Shown: piece by piece, positions 1 through 11,243 of the stretch
Position numbering within the stretch: the stretch's first letter is position 1
Layout of the letters: each line of letters opens with the position of its first letter
NCBI GenBank assembly: GCA_942159475.1
Contig: OW804096.1
Location: 13,751,871 to 13,815,870 of the forward strand
Source of the DNA: Sthenelais limicola
Taxonomy: Eukaryota > Annelida > Polychaeta > Phyllodocida > Sigalionidae
Direction of reading: 5' to 3'
DNA length: 64,000 nucleotides
Made by a program: the position numbers and the translations under genes
The notes under the pieces: model-generated
What the model was told of the DNA's origin: nothing
Databases searched by the model: none
What the model saw: the letters and a program-made list of their open reading frames with translations, nothing else

Positions 1-579
1 TAGTTCCCAGACTCAATATTATCTATCTCTGTTTCAATGAAAAGTAAAATTAATGTCTAAATTCTGTGTTTTTATGATCGGGAACACACAGGGATATGTA
101 TAGAAGCCATCATCACAGTTCTGTAGATGCACTGAATGGTCACATGTGGCGCCTCTGTGCCACATCAAGCCCCATGTTTCTTTCTGTGTGCCAACGAATT
201 TTCCCCGTCAACGACTATCTGTATGGAACAAGGCTAAGGAGGTCACACTGTTGACTAAGGAGGTCACACTGGTGACCACCAGTACGGGAGGACGAGTATT
301 TCTTCTCAAAGAAACCTTAACGATTGGGAAAAGGTGGGGCAGTGTACTAGTTAGCTTAACAAGTGAAAACTGAGATTTGTTTAGAAATTAGCTGGGAATA
401 TGGAGCTTTAAGTTACGTTAGAGGGAGTGACATTGGGATGTTTATCAACTATCTATTCTATGCGAGTTCTCGCTTTTTGTTGATAGGGTAATATCAATAT
501 TTCCGAACTTTTACAATTTGATCCCCCCATCTTATATTTCAATTTCCCTTAACGTGTTAATTACACGAAGTTTTACACC
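1..579. other. Non-coding flank, nothing recognised
   Basis: No open frame here resembles a known protein, and no repeat or RNA gene stands out. The short open frame at 146-373 looks like chance: its composition is ordinary and it has no domain. Confidence 0.5.
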
Positions 580-755
580 GGGTCAAAGCATCGCAATATG
601 TACAATTGGTAGCTCTACACATTACAGCAAATTCTGCTAAATTAGGCTGAAAATGATAAAATATTATACCTATATCTGAGAATCTGTTCACTTATTCAAA
701 CTGAATTTTGAACTTTATTTTTGTATTAAATTTGGTTTATTTGAGTGAATTTCTG
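580..755 (+). repeat. MITE-A, degraded left half
   Basis: This is a decayed copy of the family described at 12258-12493. It keeps the left end (GGGTCA..., then ACAATTGGTAGCTCTACAC) and the middle. The right terminal repeat is missing. Confidence 0.5.
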
Positions 756-1278
756 AATACATTTTTTTAATAAATTTTATTGAGTCCATTTTCATATAAT
801 GATAATCTCATGGGAACCCAAATAAAAAGCTAGTTGATACAATTATTCAAGAAGAATTTATCATATTAAAAAATATTTGCGGTTGTGCCTGTACAATACG
901 ATAGAGACGAGTGGTTGTCATTGCTTGGTATCCTACCTGATGTTGTATGATTGTTATGTCAGAAAATGAACAGGTGAAAGAAAATATGAAAATAAAAAAA
1001 CCATAAAATATAAGGTACTTAACGAATCGTGTCTTAGAATTGTAAGAGCCTCGACGGCAGGATATTGTGAATAAAAACCTAAAAAAAAATAAAAAAATAT
1101 TTGTGGCTATATTATGTGGTGACGATCTATAGAGACCTTAGGTGAGTCTCTGGGGCTGAGTCTGGTGTTGAGCAATGAGAGGTGGAGAGCAGTAAGGTGA
1201 ATCCTCCTACTCCTCCCACTCCTCCCACTCACTCTGTCTGGCCCACCACTCTACCCACCCACTCACCCACTCACTCCT
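756..1278. other. AT-rich non-coding DNA
   Basis: AT-rich sequence with A-runs near 1080, followed by a CT/CACTC-rich stretch at 1200-1277. No gene was seen. Confidence 0.5.
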
Positions 1279-1513
1279 GGGTCAGATTTTCAGAAAATGT
1301 ACAATACGCCTTCACCAATCCTCTCAAATAACCCACATTTAACAGAAAAATGAGCTTCAAAATGCAGTTTAACACAACAGAACTGATACTTTAAATCAAT
1401 GCGATACCAAATATACTCAGATATACCCGATATTCATCATTTTTCAGCCTAATTTAATAGAATTTCCTAAATGTGTAGAGCTGGCAATTGTACATTTTCG
1501 GAAAATCTGACCC
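1279..1513 (-). repeat. MITE-A copy
   Basis: Full-length copy in reverse orientation, bounded by GGGTCAGATTTTCAG and its inverted repeat CGGAAAATCTGACCC. Internal landmarks are CTTCACCAATCCTCTC near the left end and TAAATGTGTAGAGCTG near the right end. Confidence 0.75.
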
Positions 1514-1566
1514 ACCCACTCCTGCTGCTGACCCATACACGAGCAGGTAGAGAGAGCTACTCCTTG

Positions 1567-1663
1567 TCTGGGGTAAATACCTGCTGCTGGGGTAAATACC
1601 TGCTGCTGGGGTAAATACCTGCTGCTGGGGTAAATACCTGCTGCTGGGGTAAATACCTGGGGT
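1567..1663. repeat. 19-bp minisatellite
   Basis: About five head-to-tail copies of CTGCTGCTGGGGTAAATAC. The open frames crossing it are products of the repeat and are not genes. Confidence 0.85.
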
Positions 1664-1730
1664 AGAATAAGACAGGATCCAGGTGGTGGCACCCTTTGTC
1701 CCCATGGAAGCATGGGGTGCTTGTGGTGGC

Positions 1731-1788
1731 TGTCTAAACCCTCGGATCAGATCAGATATAAATGATAAGTCAGTGATTAGACGCCTAC
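1731..1788 (+). repeat. MITE-D left-end fragment
   Basis: It matches the left end of family D (AAACCCTCGGATCAGATC...GTGATTAGACGCCTACT). It breaks off exactly where the GA tract starts, so the microsatellite may have expanded from the element's interior. Confidence 0.55.
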
Positions 1789-1897
1789 TAGAGAGAGAGG
1801 GGGAGAGACAGGGGGAAGGAGAGAGAGAGAGAGAGGTGAAAGAGATGGAGAGGGAGAGAGAAAGGTGAAAGAGAGGGAGAGGGAGAGTGAGTGAGAG

Positions 1898-1940
<43 letters not shown>

Positions 1941-2030
1941 GAGACAGGGGGAAGGAGAGTGAGAGAGAAAGGTGAGAGAGAGAGAGAGGGAGAGAGAAAG
2001 GTGAAAGAGAGGCAGACAGAGAAAGAGAGG

Positions 2031-2082
<52 letters not shown>

Positions 2083-2116
2083 TGAAAGAGGGAGAGAGGT
2101 GAAAGAGAGGCAGAGT

Positions 2117-2152
<36 letters not shown>

Positions 2153-2363
2153 TGAAAGAGAGGGAGACAGAAAGAGAGAGGGAGGGAGAGAGAGAGAGAG
2201 AGAGGTGAAAGAGATGGAGAGGGAGAGAGGTGAAAGAGAGGGAGAGTAAGAGAGAGAGGCAGAGAGAGACAGAGAGAGAGAGGTGAAAGAGAGGGAGAGT
2301 AAGAGAGAGAGAGAGAGAGAGGTGAAAGAGAGGGAGAGGGAGAGAGAAAGGTGAAAGAGAGGT

Positions 2364-2414
<51 letters not shown>

Positions 2415-2454
2415 GGTGAAAGAGAGGGAGAGTGAGAGAGAGGGAGAGAGAGAG
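1789..2454. repeat. GA-rich microsatellite tract
   Basis: About 665 bp of (GA)n with GGGA, GGTGAAA and GACAGA variants, purine on the plus strand. The long Ser/Leu and Arg/Glu open frames on both strands are pure repeat translation. Confidence 0.95.
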
Positions 2455-3203
2455 ACTAAATAAGTCTGAAATTATTCCGGATATGGGATTTATCCCCCAC
2501 GCCCCCCCCCCCCCCCTCCACGCCCCGTACCCTCTACGCCCCCCCCCCACCCAATCTTCTCCCCCCCCCCCAAAGTTGCATTCTCTGCTATTCCAACTTA
2601 TCATTATGTGTGTACAGATAATTTGAAGTCAAATTGGGCCAAATCGAATCAGCGAAAATATACCAGATGTACTGTGCAAACAAATATGTGGCCATTTATG
2701 AAGCACTGCAGCAAAAATATTACCATTCTTATCTTATCTGAGGGCTGGGGGTGGGGCTGGGGGTGGTGGCCGGGGGTGGGGGTGGAGTAATAGACTATTC
2801 TGACTATGGGTGAGTCCCAGTCCCGCTATTCCTGTAAAAGGATGTGATGCATTCATTTCTTATAAATTATACATAATTATTCATGGCATCTGCTTTTGCC
2901 ATTTATCCCCAGATAAGTTAGAGTGATGGTTCTATGGATCTAATAAACACCCCCGCCTACACCCACGCTCCCCGCGTCGCACGTACATACATGTGCTACC
3001 GTATTTACTCGAGTACATTTCCACTTTATTATTATCATATTATTTGATGAATCATTAATTAATCGTATAGAAAGTAAACACTTCATTAATTCTATCGTTG
3101 TACTTGTATAATTTAAAATCAGGCTATTCTGAGAATATTTATACTTGATATAAAATATTTCCAAAATCAAATCAAGTCAAATCATTTATAATCATGTCAA
3201 GTT
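2455..3203. other. C-run, G-run and AT-rich spacer
   Basis: Poly-C runs lie at 2490-2572. G-rich sequence made of GGGGGTGGGGCTGGGGG-type runs lies at 2742-2788 and could form a quadruplex. The rest is AT-rich and no gene was seen. Confidence 0.5.
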
Positions 3204-3438
3204 GGGTCAGATCTTCAGAAAATGTATAATTCGCCTTCACTAATCCTCTCAAATAACCCACATTTAAGACAGAAATGAGCTTCAAAACGTAGTTCATCAT
3301 AGCAAAACAGATATCATAAATCAACGCGATACCAAATATACTCAGATATACCCGGGATTCATTTTTTTCATCCTAATTTCAGCAAAATTTCCTAAATGTG
3401 TAGAGCTGCCAAATGTACATTTTCTGACGCCCAGACCC
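3204..3438 (-). repeat. MITE-A copy
   Basis: Reverse copy with both ends. The right terminal repeat has diverged (TTCTGACGCCCAGACCC). Confidence 0.7.
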
Positions 3439-3567
3439 ATATTGGAGTGAATACGGTATGATGCAGTGCTGAAGCAGGGAGTTGCTCGACTCGGTTATAC
3501 GAAATGCTCGCACTTACTCACTCACTGCCTGTCAAGGGGATGAGTGTATTAGAGTGGTTCCCTGTGT

Positions 3568-3624
3568 AGTGGTGGTGGTGGTGGTGGTGGTGGTGGTGGT
3601 GGTGGTGGTGGTGGTGGTGGTGGC
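3568..3624. repeat. (GGT)n microsatellite
   Basis: About 19 tandem GGT triplets. They produce poly-Val and poly-His open frames on the two strands, which should not be called genes. Confidence 0.95.
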
Positions 3625-3639
3625 GGATAGTATGGGTAC

Positions 3640-3836
3640 TGTCATCAGGATATGTACAATACAATGCACCTTCACAAATTCTCTCCAAACCACCCAGATT
3701 TAAGACAGAAATGTGGTTCAAAATGAATTTCAACATAAATCAACAGATTGTTTGAATCAACCCATACCAAATGTACTCAGATATACCTGGTTTTTATCGT
3801 ATTTCATCCTAATTCAGCAGAATTTACTAAATGTAT
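3640..3836 (-). repeat. MITE-A, degraded
   Basis: It keeps the CCTTCACAAATTCTCTC and CAGCAGAATTTACTAAATGT landmarks. Both terminal repeats are eroded. Confidence 0.5.
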
Positions 3837-4020
3837 ATATCATATGTCATTGACTAGCACCAAGTCCCCCAGTCTATCTCATTCATTGAACGCACAGATT
3901 CACTCATGTTCGGGACAGTAGTGATTCTAGAATGATATTTCTTCTTTTTAAGATTTCATTTTTTAAACAAAAGTCATACACTTACACAAATCTACCGGAA
4001 TCTACTAATTGTGTCAGTAG

Positions 4021-4231
4021 AGGTCCAAACCCTCTCATATGCTCTGATCAGATAAGAATGGTATGTCAGTGATTAGACGCCTACTGCGCTAATCGATCTC
4101 CTAGCCTACGACTCGGCTTTCTAATGGGAATACAATATCGTGCAGTCTTAATGGACTTATAATGCCACTTTGCGGTTTAAGGCGAGAGGTTTTCCCTCAC
4201 TTTCAAGGGACTTTCTCAACTTTGGGCCTAG
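4021..4231 (+). repeat. MITE-D copy (family description)
   Basis: Family D is a roughly 200-bp element bounded by imperfect short inverted repeats, CTAGGTCCAAA at the left and TTTGGGCCTAG at the right. Its body contains a GTATGTCAG motif, a 'TAATGGGAATATAATG' motif and GGCGAGAGGCTTTCCCT. It has no coding capacity. Ten or more partial or complete copies occur outside the 21637-50488 nest and none inside it. Confidence 0.65.
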
Positions 4232-4266
4232 ACTGGATTGTACTTTTTCCGACGTCCTGACCCTAT

Positions 4267-4841
4267 GGGTCAGATTTTCAGAAAGTGCACAATCTAAAGT
4301 TCTACACATCCCTGTGACAATTGATAAATACTAGGTATATCTGAGTACATTCTGTATTGTATTCATTCAATAAATCTGTCTGGGTATGTTGAACTGTATT
4401 TTGAACCTGATTTTCGTCTTAAATTTGGGTTATTTGAGAGGATTGGTGAAGGCCAATAGGGGAGTTGCATAGCCGCCATTTTGAATCTTGATTCGCATGG
4501 AATTATGGGACTAATGGTACAGTATAGAATCTATAGAAAACATGCCATGTTCAGCATGGTGTATTTATCAATTCTCTAATGTCAATATCCATGTGCTATA
4601 CACGGTTCCATGAGACAAGCATTCATCGTTCCCATCATGCATTTGGTTTTCATAGATGATTTATACAAGCTATGCTATTGGTGAAAAACATTCTTGCAAT
4701 TTTCGATAAAATATTGCCCAATATTTGTATAACAGATTTCATAAGGATCCATCCCAACATACACTGCAGTAGACATGCGCAGTGAGACATGCGCAGTGAG
4801 ACATGCAACTCCCCTATTGTACATTTTCTGACGTCCTGACC
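4267..4841 (+). repeat. MITE-A copy split by a MITE-B
   Basis: The left part of A runs to 4457. Its right end (ATTGTACATTTTCTGACG...) resumes at 4816, after an inserted family-B element. Confidence 0.75.
4458..4815 (+). repeat. MITE-B inserted in MITE-A (family description)
   Basis: A 358-bp element running from AGGGGAGTTGCAT to ATGCAACTCCCCT, an inverted repeat of about 13 bp. It is flanked by a duplicated AT, and removing it restores the CCAATTG of the host MITE-A. Its body includes AGCCGCCATTTTGAATC near the left end and CATGCGCAGTGAGACATGC near the right end, with no coding capacity. Confidence 0.75.
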
Positions 4842-5177
4842 GTATAGTGGTGGTGGTGTGCACGGTAGTGGTAGCAGTAGTAGTAGTAGTGCCTACCATA
4901 CTTGTACACAGAGAGACAGCGATCAGTTAGTGGTGAGTAATGGGTACATATGGATATACTACATGATCACACACAGGCAGACATGGTCACATACCAACAA
5001 CTCGCTATCCTTCTTCTTCCTACCTCGGAAATATGGTAAATTCTGATTTAATTTGTTTTGTCTGGTTAAGATCTTCATCTTCTGATCCATGTAGATCCTT
5101 GTATTTATTGATTAATTGATTGATTGGGTACTATATTGATTGGTTGATCAAGGTTAAATGGGGTCGGATTGCATATG
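4842..5177. other. Non-coding spacer
   Basis: It holds a short AGT/GGT repeat at 4848-4890 and AT-rich sequence. No gene was seen. Confidence 0.45.
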
Positions 5178-5552
5178 ATCTCTCTCTCTCTTTCTCTCCC
5201 TCTGTCTCTCCCTCCCTCTCTCTCCCACTCTCTCTCTCTCTCCCTCTCTCTCTCCCCCTCTCTCTTTCTCTCCCTCTCTCTCTCCCTCTCTCTCTCCCTC
5301 TCTCTCTCTCTCCCTCTCTCTCTCTCCCTCTCTCTCTCCCCCTCTCTCTTTCTCTCCCTCTCTCTCTCTCTCTCTCTCTCCCTCTCTCTCTCTCCCCCTC
5401 TCTCTTTCTCTCCCTCTCTCTCTCCCTCTCTCTCTCTGTCTCTCTCTCTGCCTCTCTCTCTCTGTCTCTCTCTGTCTCCCTCCGTCCCCCTCCCTCTCTC
5501 TACCCTTCTCTCTCCCACTCTCTCCCTCTCTCTCCCTCCCTCTCCATATTTC
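5178..5552. repeat. CT-rich microsatellite tract
   Basis: About 375 bp of (CT)n, CCCTCTCT and CTTT variants. All three forward frames are open as Leu/Ser repeats, as expected for a dinucleotide tract. Confidence 0.95.
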
Positions 5553-5781
5553 TTCTTCCAGTGAGCTATAATCTAATTTAATCATATAGATTTGTAAATA
5601 TAGTGTATTAGCTAACATCGTAGTTTTTTTATTTAAAGGATGTATGTGTCCTTGAGTCTAATATATCTCATCTCCGATTTTATTGATAGCTGAGTTACTC
5701 CGGGTTAATAGTAAACATTCATGATGTCATGTGTGTGTTTTATGGTTATTTTTAGTTCACTCTGGGATTCCTTTAGTATAT

Positions 5782-6430
5782 GGGTCAGATCTTCAGAAAA
5801 TGTACAATTGGCAGCTTTACACATTTAGTAAATTCTGCTCAATTAAACTGAAAAATGGCCAATGCTTGGTATATCCGAGTATATGTGATGTGTTTCAGGA
5901 AAATGAGTCATAAGTCGCAAAAAATAGATTTTGAGATATCATTGTATTTGAAACGATGAGATCAAGCCGATTCCAATGATAGTAAACAGTCTAATGATCT
6001 AATAAGTATTTCTAGATTTTAAGTTTGATATTTTCGTTTTAAAAAAAAAATAGTTTCCAATATTTCTGGGGGTCAATTAACAGTAAAGTAACTAAATTTA
6101 GTCCATATGAGGACCTTTAAAACGAAAGGATATATTATATAGATTATCCTGCAGTTTGATACATCGATTGATATAGCCATAAGTGATAAACCCTCCAAAT
6201 ATTAGAACATTCCAATAATGTGATCTTGTGAAAAAAACACTTTGAGAAATATCAATTTTGCGACTTATGACTCATTTTCCTGAAACACATCACATATTTG
6301 CTATTGCCTTTTATTTATTCAAACAATCTGATTATGTTAAACTGCATTTTGAAAGTCATTTCTGTCTTAAATTTAGGTTATTTGAGAGGATTTGTGAAGA
6401 CGAATTGTAAATTTTCTGACGATTTTACCC
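5782..6430 (+). repeat. MITE-A copy split by MITE-G
   Basis: The left half, 5782-5884, starts GGGTCAGATCTTCAG. The right half, 6294-6430, ends GACGATTTTACCC. The halves join at GAGTATATTTG, the family consensus, once the inserted element and one ATAT are removed. Confidence 0.7.
5885..6293. repeat. MITE-G inserted in MITE-A
   Basis: A 409-bp non-coding element whose ends form a long inverted repeat of about 38 bp, starting GTGATGTGTTTCAGG and ending CCTGAAACACATCAC. It is flanked by the 4-bp duplication ATAT. No other copy was seen in this window. Confidence 0.8.
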
Positions 6431-6525
6431 ATATGGACCATATCACAGCGTCACTCTGGGATTCCTTTACTGTATGCAACGAGTGTTAAATATAATCTCG
6501 TTGCTGTATGGTGCGTTCCATATAA

Positions 6526-6752
6526 GGGTCAGATCTTCTGAAAATGTACAATTGTCCTTCACCAATCCTCTCAAATAACCCATATTTAAGAAGAAAATCA
6601 GGTTCAAAATACCGTTCAACATAACCAGACAGATTTATTGAATGAATACAATACAGAATACACCCAGATATACCTAGTATTTATCAATTGTCACTCTAAT
6701 TTAACAGAATTTGAGAGATGTGTAGATTGTGCATTTTCTGAAAATCTGACCC
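6526..6752 (-). repeat. MITE-A copy
   Basis: Reverse copy with both ends intact. The right interior is a subtype with GATGTGTAGATTGTGCATTTTC, shared with 9108-9333 and 51986-52220. Confidence 0.75.
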
Positions 6753-6990
6753 TTCATAGCATGTGAGCGTGTGTCGTTCAAGTCTGGTTTTACTCAGGGA
6801 CAAATTGTATATATTGGGGTGGACTCTAAGTAGGGTGAATGAATTACCCCTGCCCTTTGTACAGTCGGGGTGAGTCTATATGTACCCATAACAGTTAACT
6901 TGACTTAACAGGTGGAGTTGCTCACTCCTGTACTTATCCCAATGTCCCCATCCAACCCACATCCCCCCATGTGACAAAACAACACACATT

Positions 6991-7210
6991 CTAGGTCCAA
7001 ACCCTCAGATCACACTCTAGGTTCAAACCCTCAGATCAGATATGAATGGTATGTCAGCCTACTTCACTAATCAGTTTCCTGGCCTAGGACCCGGCCTTTT
7101 AATGGGAATATAAGGATATTTTGCGGCCTTAATGGAATTGTAATGGCAGTTTGTGGTTTGAGGCGAGAGGCTTTCCTTCGTTTGAAGGGACTGTCTCAAC
7201 TGTGGGCCTA
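6991..7210 (+). repeat. MITE-D copy
   Basis: Complete copy whose left end is duplicated in tandem (CTAGGTCCAAACCCTCAGATC at 6991 and a near copy at 7017). The right end reads TGTGGGCCTA. Confidence 0.65.
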
Positions 7211-7385
7211 AACTGCAGACACCATTGTAGTGGACATGAGAATAGGCGAGGGGGATTTTTGCTTTAAGCCCTATTTGCCCATATCAAGGCCAGAGAGGAA
7301 ACTTGCTAGCGGGCGCGATACCCTATTCTTTTTGATCATCAGCAATCGCAATTTTACATGCATATTATAGCCATAGGCAACATGT

Positions 7386-7620
7386 GGGTGAAATTGCCAG
7401 AAAATGTACAATTCACCTTCACCAATCCTTTCAAATATCCTAAATTTAAGACAGAACTGACTTTCAAAATGCAGTTTAACATAATCAAACAGATTGTTTG
7501 AATCAAAACAATATCAAATATACTCATATATACCAAGCATTGGCCATTTTTCAGTTTAATTGAGCAGAATTGACTAAATGTGTAGAGCTGCCAATTGTAC
7601 ATTTTCTGAAGATCTGACCC
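7386..7620 (-). repeat. MITE-A copy
   Basis: Reverse copy starting GGGTGAAATTGCCAG and ending GAAGATCTGACCC. The GGGTGAAAT variant end also occurs at 8517 and 61193. Confidence 0.75.
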
Positions 7621-7809
7621 ATGTGGTTTGGTAACCCAGTCAGTGTGCACTGGGTGGGAGGTGAAATGACACTTTGCCAAACCACTTGTGGGATTGAATC
7701 CGGGACTGGGAGATGCTCATATATAAGTGACCTGCTCACGGCTGTACTGCACACCGCATGCACCCACTCGCACCTGGGGGCTTCATATTTGCCATTATTT
7801 CTACACACC

Positions 7810-8005
7810 CTAGGTCCAAACCTTCAGATAAGATAAGAATCGTATGTCAGCCTACTTCACTAATCTGTTTCCTAGCCTAGGACTAGACGTTCCAATGGGG
7901 TTATAATGACATTTTGCGGTCTTAATGGAATTATAATGGCACTTTGTGGTTGGAGGCGAGAGGCTTTCCCTTCGTTTGAAGGGACTCTCTCAACTTTGGG
8001 CCTAG
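7810..8005 (+). repeat. MITE-D copy
   Basis: Nearly complete, from CTAGGTCCAAACC to TTTGGGCCTAG. Confidence 0.65.
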
Positions 8006-8078
8006 ACTGTACATCACCTTATGAATGTAGATGGTTTATCTTTTCACACTTGACTTACTTCACTTTAACTTTCTGTAG

Positions 8079-8120
8079 TCTGGGAACATACTGGAAGACC
8101 TGCGAAATCATTTTTCAGAA
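8079..8120 (+). CDS. Candidate host micro-exon
   Basis: A 42-bp open segment follows a pyrimidine-rich acceptor (...ACTTTCTGTAG) and precedes GTATGT. It has 13 complete codons and ends two bases into a codon. The next candidate exon (12562-12671) begins with exactly the one base needed to complete it. The segment reads LGTYWKTCEIIFQ, which is not diagnostic. This is a suggestion only; the phase match could be chance. Confidence 0.22.
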
Positions 8121-8167
8121 GTATGTCTCCTTTTGTACATTGCTTTTAGGTACCAAGTAAATAATAT

Positions 8168-8398
8168 GGGTCAGATCTTCAGAAAATGTACAATTGGCAG
8201 ATCTACACATTCAGTACATTCTGCTAAATTAGGCTGAATAATGGTCAATACTAGGTTTATCTGAGTATATATTTGGTATTGACCTGATTCCAACAGTCTG
8301 TTTGGTTATGTTGAACTGAGTTTTGAACCTGATTTTCGTTAGGGATAATTTGAATAGATTGGTGAAGGCGAATTGTACATTTTCTGGTGATTTCACCC
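8168..8398 (+). repeat. MITE-A copy
   Basis: Forward copy starting GGGTCAGATCTTCAG. The right end is the variant TTTCTGGTGATTTCACCC. Confidence 0.75.
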
Positions 8399-8516
8399 AT
8401 ATGTTGAATTGACTTGAATTGAATCAATCACCTCTCATCACTTGTCGCCACATATAAACCTATATCATATAATCCAGTTAATTTTCATGTACATGTAGTT
8501 AGCCTAGTGTGTATAT

Positions 8517-8752
8517 GGGTGAAATCGCCAGAAAATGTACAATTCGCCTTCACCAATCCTCTCAAATAACCCTAATTTAAGACAAAAATAAGGTTCAAAA
8601 TGCAGTTCAACCTAACCAAACAGATTGCTAGAATCAATGCAATGCCGAATATACTCAAATTTACTTAGTATTGACCAAATTGCAGCATAGTTTAGCAGAA
8701 TTGACTAAATGTGTCCAGCTGCCAATTGTACATTTTCTGAAAATCTGACCCA
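8517..8752 (-). repeat. MITE-A copy
   Basis: Reverse copy with both terminal repeats. The left end is the GGGTGAAATCGCCAG variant. Confidence 0.75.
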
Positions 8753-9107
8753 TATATGTCCTGTACTGAAAGTGTCATACTGAACTCTCTAGCTAGCTGT
8801 CCTCCATTTGATAACGTGACTATTGGCAGGAAAAACTGTATTTCAGATGTCACAGATACAACTACCTGTACAATCTTAGAGAGAGATACAGCATACTGAA
8901 GATGAAATAGAAGAATAATGATAAAACTGTAGGTACCTGCAGTGGTGGTAGTGGGCAGTGTGTGACTATTGACACTCAGTTCTAGTGATTGTGTGGGGAG
9001 TAGAGCCCAGTTCCTGGTACAGATTGTTATTATCCTTATCACACTCCACCAGGATGTTCTAGTTCACCGCCTTTATACGTGTGTCCAACTAGTTGTGGAT
9101 TATTTAT

Positions 9108-9333
9108 GGGTCAGATCTGCAGAAAATGTACAATTGGCCTTCACCAATCCTCTCGAATAACTCAAATGTAAGAAAAAAAATCAGGTTTAAAATAGAGTTC
9201 AACATAACCAGACAGATTTATTGAATGAATACAATACAGAATACACTCAGATATACCTAGTATTTACAAAGTTTCACTCTAATTTAGCAGAATTTGATAG
9301 ATGTGTAAAACTGTAGATTCTGAAAATCTGACC
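9108..9333 (-). repeat. MITE-A copy
   Basis: Reverse copy. The right terminal repeat is shortened (GATTCTGAAAATCTGACC). Confidence 0.7.
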
Positions 9334-9371
9334 ATTATAGGAGGGACGATGGGAGGGGGCGGGAGAGGGGG

Positions 9372-9458
9372 TAGCGGAAATTATAATGGCACTTTGCGGT
9401 TTGGGGCAAGAGGCTTAATTCCCTCCGTTTGAAGGGACTCTCTTGCCTTTGGGCCTAG
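9372..9458 (+). repeat. MITE-D right-half fragment
   Basis: Only the right half remains, from GAAATTATAATGGCACTTTG to TTTGGGCCTAG. Confidence 0.55.
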
Positions 9459-10382
9459 ACTGCACTATGTTTATCAGTTGTCCCCAGGGACTCCTCCTGT
9501 TTAATAAATCCCGGATCCCCACCCCCGCCGCCTCAACTAGTGCTTGGTGACAATTTAATGAGTCTTTCCTGATCCCTCTCGACCTTATGGCCGACAACTG
9601 AGACATGTCATAATGTAATAATAATGTGGGAAAAAACCCACACAAAAAACCCATAGAATACAGTTATGTGGCTGTAGGGTTTTAGGGCCAGTTCTGTCGC
9701 ATATTCTATTGTCATTTTATTTATAAGTGTAACAAATTGTAAAATGTGGTTTCTCATTTTCTCAGTGGATAGTATTCCTATCCAAGTTGATCTTGTGGCA
9801 ATAATTCTAGGTTGCCAAATGATATACCAGTTATCTATATACTAAATGTGAAACGGGGATTTTTTGCCAGGCATGTTCTTGGAATCTGTGATATTACCAG
9901 CTGTTTTTCTGCTCTGTACAGTTCCATTGACCCTTTCTGGAGGACAAAGGTATCTGGGGCGAAAATGTGATTTTGAAGCCCTTTTTAATCATGGATCTCC
10001 ACACTCTATTTATAGCCTGGGAAAGCCCCGTTTTGGGAACTATAAGAGATTTAGATAATGCCTCTATGTCCCACTGTCCGCAGCAACGTGGGAGTCTTTT
10101 GAACGAAAAAGTAATGTTGTCATGCCTTCAATGAACCACAGGCGGGGGAGAGTGAAGAAGAGGGGAAGGAGAGGTTTGGGGGAATTGGAGAGAGGGAGGG
10201 GAGGGGAGGGGAGGGGAAAAGGTATGAGAGACAGAGTGGAGGGGGAGGGAAAGGAGGGAGAGGGAGAGGTGCGGGGAGAGAGGGTGCGTATCATCAGAAT
10301 GTTACCAACGTTTTGGCATCTCTTTTTACCTGCATTGGGCTGTGAATTTGAATATTTAAACATTTAAATATTGTTATTCAGT
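9459..10382. other. Non-coding spacer with purine-rich stretch
   Basis: AT-rich to mixed DNA, with a GGGGA-rich purine tract at 10145-10270. The open frame at 9864-10058 has a hydrophobic start but no upstream exon signal or family resemblance. I see no gene. Confidence 0.45.
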
Positions 10383-10562
10383 CTAGGCTTGCAGCCTCTC
10401 AGATCAGATATGAAAGGTTTGTCAGTGAGTAGACGCCTATTGCGCTAATGGCTTTCCTGGCCCTGGAGTAGGCGTCTTAATGGAATTATAATGGCACTTG
10501 GTGGTTAGGTGCGAGGGGCTTTCCCTCAGTTTGGAGGGATTCCCTCAACTCTGAGCCTGGAT
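10383..10562 (+). repeat. MITE-D copy feeding a minisatellite
   Basis: A family-D element whose right end (GGCTTTCCCTCAGTTTGGAGGGATT...TGAGCCTG) is the first unit of the tandem array that follows. Confidence 0.65.
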
Positions 10563-11243
10563 TGGAGAGGCTTTGCCTCAGTTTGGAGGGACTCTCACAA
10601 CTCTGAGCCTAGATTGGAGAGGCTTTCCCTCAGTTTGGAGGGATTCCCTCGACTCTGAGCCTAGATTGGAGAGGCTTTTCCTCAGGATGGAGGGATTCTC
10701 TCAACTCTGAGCCTGGATTGGAGAGACTTTCCCTCAGTTTGGAGGGATTCCCTCAACTCTGAGCCTGGATTGGAGAGGCTTTCCCTCAGTTTGGAGGGAT
10801 TCTCTCAACTCTGAGCCTGGATTGGAGAGGCTTTCCCTCAGTTTGGAGGGATTCTCTCAACTCTGAGCCTGGATTGGAGAGACTTTCCCTCAGTTTGGAG
10901 GGATTCCCTCAACTCTGAGCCTGGATTGGAGAGGCTTCCCCTCAGTTTGGAGGGACTCTCACAACTCTGAGCCTAGATTGGAGAGGCTTCCCCTCAGTTT
11001 GGAGGGACTCTCACAACTCTGAGTCTGGATTGGAGGGGCTTTCCCTCAGTTTGAAGGGATTCCCTCAACTTTGAGCCTAGATTGGAGAGGCTTTCCCTTA
11101 GGATGGAGGGATTCTCTCAACTCTGAGCCTGGATTGGAGAGGCTTTCCCTCAGTTTGGAGGGATTCTCTCAACTCTGAGCCTGGATTGGAGAGGCTTTCC
11201 CTCAGTTTGGAGGGACTCTCACAACTCTGAGCCTAGATTGTAT
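10508..11243. repeat. 52-bp minisatellite derived from MITE-D
   Basis: About 14 tandem units of roughly 52 bp, each containing GATTGGAGAGGCTTTCCCTC, then AGTTTGGAGGGATTC and CAACTCTGAGCCTG. The unit equals the right end of the family-D element immediately to the left. Units differ at a few positions in higher-order patterns (CCCTC/TCTC/ACAAC variants). Confidence 0.9.

Noticed and set aside
1777..2604. Long Ser/Leu open frame across the GA tract
   Set aside because: It is a translation of a dinucleotide repeat; all frames are open and no domain is present.
3482..3736. Poly-Val and poly-His frames
   Set aside because: Produced by a (GGT)n microsatellite.
5105..5618. Arg/Glu and Leu/Ser frames on both strands
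   Set aside because: Repeat translation of a CT tract.
9864..10058. Small frame with a hydrophobic N-terminus
   Set aside because: No family match, no clear promoter or splice support, and composition like the surrounding spacer.
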